Source: Clostridiales bacterium (GTDB lineage: Bacteria; Bacillota; Clostridia; Oscillospirales; JAAYOS01). Taken from it: a stretch of DNA of 10,575 nt. This document shows, piece by piece, positions 5,610 to 10,575 of the stretch; the first letter of the stretch is position 1, and the number at the start of each line of letters is the position of its first letter. A model generated the notes under the pieces. That model was not told the origin of the DNA and ran no database searches. It saw only the letters and a list, made by a program, of their open reading frames with translations. Location of the stretch: the NCBI GenBank assembly GCA_012521525.1, contig JAAYMG010000026.1:1-10575 (forward strand). The letters run 5' to 3'. Position numbers and translations under genes: made by a program.

Positions 5610-5876
5610 ATGCTTACAAAAGAGCGCAAGAACGAGATCATCAATGCAAACCGTATCCACGAAACCGATACGGGTTCGCCGGAAGTCCAGATCGCGATCC
5701 TGACTGAGAGGATAAACCAGCTCACCGAGCACCTCAAGGTGCATCCGCACGACAATCACTCAAGGCGCGGCTTGTTCAAGATGGTCGGTGCCCGTCGCCG
5801 TCTTCTCGACTACCTGGCAAACAAGGACATCGATCGTTATCGCGCAATCATCACAAAACTCGGAATCAGAAAGTAA
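5610..5876 (+). CDS. rpsO: 30S ribosomal protein S15
   Basis: The protein has 88 residues, the normal length, and binds the central domain of 16S rRNA early in assembly of the small subunit. It begins MLTKERKNEII and contains the hallmark TGSPEVQIAILTERINQLTEHL segment in two halves (TGSPEVQIAIL, then TERINQLTEHL), HDNHSRRGL with the rRNA-contacting HSRR, and RRRLLDYL near the end. Two adjacent ATGs exist, at 5607 and 5610. The second is preferred because AGGTGA (5598-5603) is then 6 bases away instead of 3, and it gives the family's usual start. It is first in the rpsO-pnp-M16 operon and ends 176 bases before pnp, a gap filled with RNA structure. Confidence 0.97.
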   Translation: MLTKERKNEIINANRIHETDTGSPEVQIAILTERINQLTEHLKVHPHDNHSRRGLFKMVGARRRLLDYLANKDIDRYRAIITKLGIRK

Positions 5877-5885
5877 ACGGTATCG

Positions 5886-5918
5886 GCGGCGGAGGGATAT
5901 TTATCCCAAAGCTGCCGC
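5886..5918 (+). promoter_or_regulatory. Hairpin directly after rpsO
   Basis: GCGGC (5886-5890) pairs with GCCGC (5914-5918), and inside it GGGAT/ATCCC (5894-5898 with 5903-5907) closes an ATTT loop. No T tract follows, so it is not a simple terminator. It is more likely an mRNA 3'-end stabiliser for rpsO, a partial terminator or part of a larger processing structure. Confidence 0.5.
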
Positions 5919-5924
5919 TTCCAC

Positions 5925-6015
5925 ATGTCCGGAAAAGGCCCTTTTAGCAGTTGAAGATGCTATTGAGACGCGGACTCGATATCGTCTTCAAGTGCTTAAA
6001 GGACTTCCCGGACAT
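5925..6015 (+). promoter_or_regulatory. Very long rpsO-pnp intergenic stem-loop (RNase III-like)
   Basis: An outer 8-bp stem ATGTCCGG (5925-5932)/CCGGACAT (6008-6015) and an asymmetric internal loop (7 and 5 bases) lead to an inner helix of 28 aligned positions, 5940-5967 with 5975-6002, closed by a 7-base loop (5968-5974). Of the 28 positions 23 are Watson-Crick, 2 are G-U and 3 are single mismatches (5945/5997, 5950/5992, 5960/5982), with no bulges. In E. coli a hairpin between rpsO and pnp is cut by RNase III, after which PNPase represses its own mRNA. The position and size here match that arrangement; that it acts the same way is inference. Confidence 0.75.
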
Positions 6016-6025
6016 AGAATAACAA

Positions 6026-6046
6026 GGGGCTGGGACCCCAAGGAGG
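6026..6046 (+). promoter_or_regulatory. Small hairpin abutting the pnp ribosome binding site
   Basis: GGGG (6026-6029) can pair with CCCC (6036-6039) around CTGGGA, and the stem ends exactly where AAGGAGG (6040-6046) begins, 6 bases before the pnp ATG. The Shine-Dalgarno sequence is nearly perfect and stays outside the stem. The hairpin could keep it open or be a binding site for a regulator. Confidence 0.4.
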
Positions 6047-6052
6047 AAATTC

Positions 6053-8182
6053 ATGATAATAAAACACAGAACATTCGAAGGTTACAGGGAGTTCAGCACG
6101 GAAATCGCAGGAAAGAAGTTCATTTTCGAATACGGGAAAATGGCCGAGCTTGCTAATGCCGCTCTGCTCTGCCGCTGCGGCGAAAGCGCTATCCTGGTCA
6201 CTGTGACCGCATCTCCCACCGCCCGGGAAGGCATCGATTATTTCCCGCTCTCCCTCGATTTCGAGGAGAAGCTCTACTCGGTAGGAAAGATCCCGGGTTC
6301 ATTCACCCGCAGGGAAGGCCGGGCAGGCGAAAAGGCAACGCTTGCCGCGCGTCTCATAGACAGGCCCATGCGGCCACTCTTCCCTTCTGATATGCGAAAC
6401 GACGTGTCGATCATCTGCACGGTCCTGTCATCAGACCCCGACGTACAGCCCGAGATCCTGGCGATGGTCGGAGCATCCGCAGCGACAGCGATTTCGGACG
6501 TCCCGTGGAACGGTCCTATCGGAGGCGTCTCCGTAGGTCTCGTCGACGGCAAATTCATCATCAATCCGAACGCAGAAGAGCGTGCGAAATCCTCATTGCA
6601 TTTGTCGGTTGCCGGTACGGCTGAAAAGATAGTGATGATAGAAGCCGGCGCGGACCAGGTGCCCGAAGACGTGATGTTTGACGCGATCATGTTTGCGCAT
6701 GAGGAGATCAAGAAGATCGTCGAATTCATAAACGGCATGGTAAAAGAAGTCGGCAAGCCGAAGTTCGAGTATGCCCGTGCGGCATTCGACGAAGAGCTCT
6801 ACGAAAAGATCAAGGAGTGGGGCCTCGACAAGATCAGGTACGCCCTGGACACCGACGACAAGAACGTACGCGAAGAGCGGCTCAATGTCATCAGGGCGGA
6901 GATCCTTGAGACATTCGGCCCTGAAAATCCCAACACCGAGACCATGCTTGAGGACTTCCTCTATAAGCTTCAGAAAATCGTCGTCCGCGAGTGGCTGCTG
7001 CAAGGAAAGCGCGTCGACGGGCGTGCTATGGACGAGATACGTCCCCTTTCCGCGGAAGTCGGCCTTCTGCCGAGAGTACACGGCTCCGGCCTGTTTACCA
7101 GGGGCCAGACTCAGGTGCTTACCACCGCTACTCTCGGAACCATTTCCGATCAGCAAAAGCTGGACAACATCTACGGCGACGAGTTCAAGCGCTATATGCA
7201 CCACTACAACTTCCCGCCGTTCTCTACCGGAGAGGCGCGACCGCTCCGCGGTCCGAGCCGCAGGGAGATCGGGCACGGCGCTTTGGCAGAACGCGCCCTT
7301 GAGCCAGTGATACCGGATGAGAGCGAGTTCCCGTACAGCATCCGCCTTGTTTCCAAAGTCCTCTCCTCGAACGGATCGACTTCCCAGGGCGCAATATGCG
7401 GCTCCACGCTCGCGCTGATGGACGCCGGCGTTCCGATAAAGGCGCCTGTGGCAGGCATATCCTGCGGACTCATCACGGAAGGCGACAGGTACACCACATT
7501 TATCGACATCCAGGGCGTAGAAGACTTCTACGGCGAGATGGACTTCAAGGTCGGCGGCACGAAGAAGGGCATTACGGCCATCCAGATGGACCTCAAGAAC
7601 GACGGACTTACTCCGGAAATAATCAAGGAAGCACTGGAGCGCTGCCGTGTTGCGAGGATCGCCATTCTGGACGAGGTCATGCTGCCGGTCATATCCGAAC
7701 CCCGCAAGGAGCTTTCAAAGTATGCTCCAAAGATGCTGCACATGACGATCGATCCCGATAAGATCCGCGAGGTAATAGGGTCCGGCGGAAAGGTCATACA
7801 GAAGATCACCGCAGATACCAACACCAAGATCGACATCGAGGACGACGGCCAGATATATATTTCCTCGCAGAATATCGAGGACTGCTACAAGGCCCTGAGG
7901 ATAATCGAGGCTATAGTCAAAGAGCCGGAAATCGGCGCGCTCTTCTACGGAAAAGTTACCAGGATAATGACATTCGGCGCGTTCGTCGAAATAGCTCCCG
8001 GCAAGGAAGGCCTGGTCCACATCTCCAAGCTCGAAGACCATCGCGTGGCAAAGGTCGAAGACGTACTGAAAGTCGGCGACATGACATGGGTAATGGTCAC
8101 CGAGATCGACGAAAAGGGCCGCATCAACCTCTCCCGCAAGGACGCCCTGAAAGAACTTGCAAAACAGGAACAAAAAAAGTGA
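6053..8182 (+). CDS. pnp: Polyribonucleotide nucleotidyltransferase (PNPase)
   Basis: PNPase degrades RNA 3'-5' by phosphorolysis, releasing nucleoside diphosphates. It works as a trimer and takes part in mRNA turnover. The 709-residue length and domain order are normal: first RNase PH domain (about 10-145, with FTRREGR at 84-90), an all-helical linker, second RNase PH domain (about 315-545), a KH domain with the GSGG loop at 576-579, and an S1 domain (about 627-697). In the second core, RGPSRREIGHG (phosphate/RNA contact, R403-R404), SNGSTSQ (439-445) and EDFYGEMDFK supply the catalytic D491, D497 and K499, equivalent to E. coli D486, D492 and K494. The ATG at 6053 has AAGGAGG 6 bases upstream. 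It is second in the operon, after rpsO and the long hairpin, and the M16 peptidase follows 15 bp later. Confidence 0.98.
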   Translation: MIIKHRTFEGYREFSTEIAGKKFIFEYGKMAELANAALLCRCGESAILVTVTASPTAREGIDYFPLSLDFEEKLYSVGKIPGSFTRREGRAGEKATLAARLIDRPMRPLFPSDMRNDVSIICTVLSSDPDVQPEILAMVGASAATAISDVPWNGPIGGVSVGLVDGKFIINPNAEERAKSSLHLSVAGTAEKIVMIEAGADQVPEDVMFDAIMFAHEEIKKIVEFINGMVKEVGKPKFEYARAAFDEELYEKIKEWGLDKIRYALDTDDKNVREERLNVIRAEILETFGPENPNTETMLEDFLYKLQKIVVREWLLQGKRVDGRAMDEIRPLSAEVGLLPRVHGSGLFTRGQTQVLTTATLGTISDQQKLDNIYGDEFKRYMHHYNFPPFSTGEARPLRGPSRREIGHGALAERALEPVIPDESEFPYSIRLVSKVLSSNGSTSQGAICGSTLALMDAGVPIKAPVAGISCGLITEGDRYTTFIDIQGVEDFYGEMDFKVGGTKKGITAIQMDLKNDGLTPEIIKEALERCRVARIAILDEVMLPVISEPRKELSKYAPKMLHMTIDPDKIREVIGSGGKVIQKITADTNTKIDIEDDGQIYISSQNIEDCYKALRIIEAIVKEPEIGALFYGKVTRIMTFGAFVEIAPGKEGLVHISKLEDHRVAKVEDVLKVGDMTWVMVTEIDEKGRINLSRKDALKELAKQEQKK

Positions 8183-8197
8183 TCTGCCAGGTGAACG

Positions 8198-9460
8198 ATG
8201 CATTATAAAATAACATTGAATAACGGCGTGCGCATCCTGTATGAGCGCGTGGATTCGGTACGCTCGGTGTCCATCGGGATCTGGGTGCTCAACGGTTCGA
8301 GAAACGAGCCGAAAAAACTGAACGGGATGTCCCACTTCATAGAGCACATGCTCTTCAAGGGTACTAAAACCCGAACCGCAAGCGATATAGCGGAAATGAT
8401 GGACTCGATCGGAGGACAGGTCAACGCGTTCACCACCAAGGAATGCACCTGCTTCTACGCCAGGGTGCTTGACAGCCACTTTTCCGTCGCAGTAGACATA
8501 CTGACGGACATGCTCTTCAACCCGAAGCTTGACGAGTCAGATCTGGATATCGAGCGAGGGGTGATCCTTGAAGAGATCGGTATGTACAATGATTCCCCCG
8601 AAGATATGGTCAGCGAGAGGCTGATGTCGGCAGTATATTCCCCCACTCCTCTCGCAAGGCCCATCCTCGGAACACCCGCCACCCTGAAGTCGATAAACTC
8701 TGCGGTGATGCGGGAATACATGCAGAAATACTACGTTCCCGAAAACATCGTCGTATCGGTATCGGGCAGCTTCAGCGACGGGGACATCAGGCTCGTCGAA
8801 GAGCTGTTTTCCGGCATGAGCGGAGGAAAGCCGATCCCTCCCGAGAAAGGCATCTACACCGCGGCTTCTACCGTAAAGAGGAAGAGCACCGACCAAAACC
8901 ATATAATATTGGCGTTCGAGGGGCCTCAATACGGTTCCCCTGACAGATATGCGAACGTCATCATGACGAACATACTCGGCGGAGGCATGTCATCACGCCT
9001 GTTCAGAAAAGTCCGCGAAGAACGGGGCCTGTGCTATTCCGTTTACAGCTACATCTATTCCCATGTCGATACCGGCCTGTTCGGCATATATACCGCGACC
9101 GGAAAAGAGACGGAGAGACAGGCTGTCGAGCTGATCGTCGAAGTCATAACCGATCTGCTTGAAAACGGCATAACGCAGCAGGAACTTGACAGGGCGCGCG
9201 AGCAGAGCAAGGCCAATGTCCTGCTTGCGCTCGAGAACACCGTCTCGCGGATGAACAGCCTGGCACGAGGAGAGCTGTTCCTGGGCGAAATACTCCGCCC
9301 CGAAGAAATAATCGAGCGGTACGACGCAGTGACGCGGACCGATGTCCTGGAATCCGCCAGAAAGATCATCTGCATGGACAAGCTCTCACTTTCGGCAGTC
9401 GGAAAGGTCGAGTCCGCCCAGGCATATATGGATCTGATCCATAACAAGCTGAAGGCCTGA
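8198..9460 (+). CDS. mlpA: M16 family zinc peptidase (mitochondrial processing peptidase-like)
   Basis: This 420-residue single-chain member of the pitrilysin/MPP family is half the size of insulysin and normally works as a dimer. The inverted zinc motif HFIEH is at 46-50, with E49 as the catalytic base. The third zinc ligand E126 lies exactly 76 residues after H50, and the auxiliary E119 is present (DIERGVILEEIGMY). The C-terminal half has GGGMSSRLFRKVREERGLCY, carrying the family's substrate-binding Arg/Tyr region. There is no signal peptide, so it is cytoplasmic. The ATG at 8198 has AGGTGA just upstream (8189-8194). It lies 15 bp after pnp, the same neighbourhood as mlpA (ymxG) in Bacillus subtilis, which is the reason for the symbol; orthology is inferred from position and motifs. 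The natural substrate is unknown. The operon terminator is at 9561. Confidence 0.9.
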   Translation: MHYKITLNNGVRILYERVDSVRSVSIGIWVLNGSRNEPKKLNGMSHFIEHMLFKGTKTRTASDIAEMMDSIGGQVNAFTTKECTCFYARVLDSHFSVAVDILTDMLFNPKLDESDLDIERGVILEEIGMYNDSPEDMVSERLMSAVYSPTPLARPILGTPATLKSINSAVMREYMQKYYVPENIVVSVSGSFSDGDIRLVEELFSGMSGGKPIPPEKGIYTAASTVKRKSTDQNHIILAFEGPQYGSPDRYANVIMTNILGGGMSSRLFRKVREERGLCYSVYSYIYSHVDTGLFGIYTATGKETERQAVELIVEVITDLLENGITQQELDRAREQSKANVLLALENTVSRMNSLARGELFLGEILRPEEIIERYDAVTRTDVLESARKIICMDKLSLSAVGKVESAQAYMDLIHNKLKA

Positions 9461-9462
9461 GG

Positions 9463-9487
9463 ATCCGGTTTTAACGGATTGCCGGAT
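9463..9487 (+). repeat. Small inverted repeat after the M16 peptidase gene
   Basis: ATCCGG (9463-9468) pairs with CCGGAT (9482-9487). ATCCG can also pair with the nearer CGGAT (9475-9479). No T tract follows, so it is not a convincing terminator; it may protect the mRNA end or be incidental. Confidence 0.3.
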
Positions 9488-9560
9488 ATACTACTTAACG
9501 ATAACTTACCGATAAACTAAATACACGAGCTGAATAGACAAGCTAAATATACAGATATAA

Positions 9561-9614
9561 TCCCTTCATTGAGTACAGGCGATTTTTGTACATGATGAAG
9601 GGAGTTTTGTCGTT
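9561..9614 (+). terminator. Terminator of the rpsO-pnp-M16 operon
   Basis: A 9-bp perfect stem TCCCTTCAT (9561-9569)/ATGAAGGGA (9595-9603) is extended inward by G-T pairs and GTACA/TGTAC (9573-9577 with 9587-9591). GTTTTGTCGTTT follows. It stands 100 bases after the peptidase stop codon. Confidence 0.85.
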
Positions 9615-9721
9615 TATGAGTCAAGTCAGTTATGAAATATTGATATAACCGTCGTCTGATAATACTTAATGTGAAATACCGTTTTCATCTTTTTTCATGT
9701 TGATTTATTATGAATTGTATA

Positions 9722-9766
9722 TGTGAGGATATCTTTTTTACCTGCGGTCTTTACGATATACTCACA
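9722..9766 (+). repeat. Inverted repeat upstream of the lipoprotein promoter (distal)
   Basis: Arms of 12 bases, 9722-9733 and 9755-9766, match at 11 of 12 positions (TGTGAG...CTCACA at the ends, one G/A mismatch). The 21-base spacer contains a T6 run and an ACC/GGT mini-stem. It could be a regulatory site or a hairpin. Confidence 0.45.
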
Positions 9767-9779
9767 AATATATGTTTAA

Positions 9780-9809
9780 TATACAAAATTGAACATAACA
9801 TTTTGTATA
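9780..9809 (+). repeat. Perfect 10-bp inverted repeat upstream of the lipoprotein promoter
   Basis: TATACAAAAT (9780-9789) and ATTTTGTATA (9800-9809) are exact reverse complements with a 10-base spacer, so half-sites are 20 bp (two helical turns) apart on the same face. The site ends 20 bases before the -35 box of the lipoprotein gene, an expected place for a dimeric activator. Confidence 0.5.
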
Positions 9810-9829
9810 AATTACACTTGTTATATTTG

Positions 9830-9858
9830 TTGTATATTTCAATAAACTATATTATAAT
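9830..9858 (+). promoter_or_regulatory. Promoter of the solute-binding lipoprotein gene
   Basis: TTGTAT (9830-9835) and TATAAT (9853-9858) are 17 bases apart. The start would be near 9865, leaving a leader of about 48 bases that ends in the ribosome binding site GGAGG (9903-9907). Confidence 0.75.
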
Positions 9859-9912
9859 TTGTTTTGAATTAGGCTATTATGACACGAAATACGGGAATCG
9901 ATGGAGGTCATT

Positions 9913-10575
9913 ATGAAAAAGCTTTTCGCATTTTTACTTGCTTCTTTGCTTCTTCTTGCAGTGTTTGCGGGCTGCTCCGGCGGAAACAAGCCCGAACCTG
10001 CCAGTCCGGAAGGGTCTAAAGCCCCGAGCAGCGATGCGACCGAACCGCCGCAGCTCCAGGTTGAAGAAGGCCTTGAGAGGAATGCGGTCAAGCTGCCGCT
10101 TACGGACAAACCCGTCACTTTTGTGATGTGGACCCCCAACGGAACGACATTTGAAGGCTTTGCCGACTATGAAGACAACCTGGTGTATCAGGAGATGGAG
10201 CGCCGCTCCGGCGTCAACCTCGACTTCATCCACCCGGTAACCGGCAGCGAAAACGAAAACTTCCAGCTCCTGATGGCAGCGGAAACACTTCCCGATTTCA
10301 TCCACACCATCGCCAACTACTATATCGGCGGTATGGATAAGGCTATCGAAGACGGTGTTGCTCTGCGTCTGAATGAGTATGCTGCGAAGTATATGCCGAA
10401 CTACATATACTACTGCACGCTCAACGAAGATATCAGGCGCCAGACACTTACCGACAATGGCAACCTCTGGGGTGTGCACCACATAGTCGACCGTCCTCAG
10501 GGTGCATGGTACGGTCTTGGCATCCGCAAAGACTGGCTTGACAAAGCCGGACTTGAAAAACCGGTTTACTACTCC
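9913..10575 (+). CDS. Extracellular solute-binding lipoprotein of a sugar-type ABC importer (3' end outside window)
   Basis: The first 221 residues are visible and the frame is open at the right edge; family members are usually about 500-580 residues. The N-terminus has a lysine pair, a hydrophobic core (residues 4-19) and a lipobox VFAGC with C21, so the mature protein should be lipid-anchored outside the membrane. A Pro/Ser/Glu-rich linker (about 22-55) follows, and then the binding domain starts: VTFVMWTPNG (68-77), an EMERRSGVNLDF segment, LLMAAETLPDF, and RKDWLDKAGLEKP, typical of the LplA/YtcQ-like group 1 binding proteins. Those work with LplB/YtcP-type permeases in uptake of oligo- or polysaccharide fragments; no permease is visible here and the ligand is unknown. 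The ATG at 9913 has GGAGG 5 bases upstream. Its own promoter and two inverted repeats precede it, suggesting regulated expression. Confidence 0.88.
   Translation, partial: MKKLFAFLLASLLLLAVFAGCSGGNKPEPASPEGSKAPSSDATEPPQLQVEEGLERNAVKLPLTDKPVTFVMWTPNGTTFEGFADYEDNLVYQEMERRSGVNLDFIHPVTGSENENFQLLMAAETLPDFIHTIANYYIGGMDKAIEDGVALRLNEYAAKYMPNYIYYCTLNEDIRRQTLTDNGNLWGVHHIVDRPQGAWYGLGIRKDWLDKAGLEKPVYYS

Noticed and set aside
6593..7276. Long minus-strand open frames inside pnp (also 7715-8479)
   Set aside because: They are shadows of the pnp coding frame in GC-rich DNA, with no ribosome binding site or recognisable motif.
9710..9916. 68-codon open frame upstream of the lipoprotein
   Set aside because: Very AT-rich, low complexity, covers the promoter and inverted repeats, and has no ribosome binding site.
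1..10575. CRISPR array, insertion sequence or prophage
   Set aside because: No regularly spaced identical repeats, transposase, integrase or phage structural gene is visible.

Overview
The window looks like chromosomal DNA from a low-to-mid GC Gram-positive bacterium, most likely a clostridial Bacillota. Evidence for this is the rpsO-pnp-M16 peptidase gene order, the stand-alone NifS/NifU pair without hscBA or fdx, the small TSCPD/TIGR03905-type protein, strong AGGAGG-like ribosome binding sites and consensus -35/-10 promoters. Core genes are moderately GC-rich with AT-rich intergenic DNA. The species cannot be named from the sequence alone.

Layout, left to right. (1) 1-496: the 3' part of an AT-rich gene matching the C-terminal part of DUF3825 proteins, closed by a hairpin terminator. 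Its composition differs from all downstream genes, so it is probably accessory DNA. (2) 619-799: promoter, tRNA-Gly(CCC) with encoded CCA, and a terminator, followed by a short degenerate 22-nt tandem repeat. (3) 972-1982 (+): an M19 family (renal dipeptidase-like) zinc dipeptidase, ending 7 bp from a convergent two-gene unit. (4) 2944-1990 (-): rpe (GTG start) and a four-cysteine TSCPD protein, 16 bp apart. (5) 5274-3181 (-): promoter, long structured leader, iscS-type cysteine desulfurase, iscU-type scaffold and a strong terminator, forming a minimal Fe-S assembly operon. (6) 5472-9614 (+): promoter, GC-rich leader, rpsO, a very long intergenic hairpin, pnp, an M16 zinc peptidase (mlpA/ymxG type) and a terminator. 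(7) 9722-10575 (+): two inverted repeats, a near-consensus promoter and the N-terminal part of a sugar-type solute-binding lipoprotein that runs off the window.

How the genes work together: IscS supplies sulfur to IscU for Fe-S cluster assembly. S15 and PNPase are co-transcribed, as in many bacteria, and the 91-nt hairpin between them looks like an RNase III processing and autoregulation element. The M16 peptidase is 15 bp behind pnp and is probably translated from the same message. The remaining genes are ordinary housekeeping or uptake genes.

I see no CRISPR array, insertion sequence, integrase or phage gene. The most interesting signals are RNA-level and regulatory: the rpsO-pnp hairpin, the rpsO and iscS leaders, and the repeats around the iscS and lipoprotein promoters.
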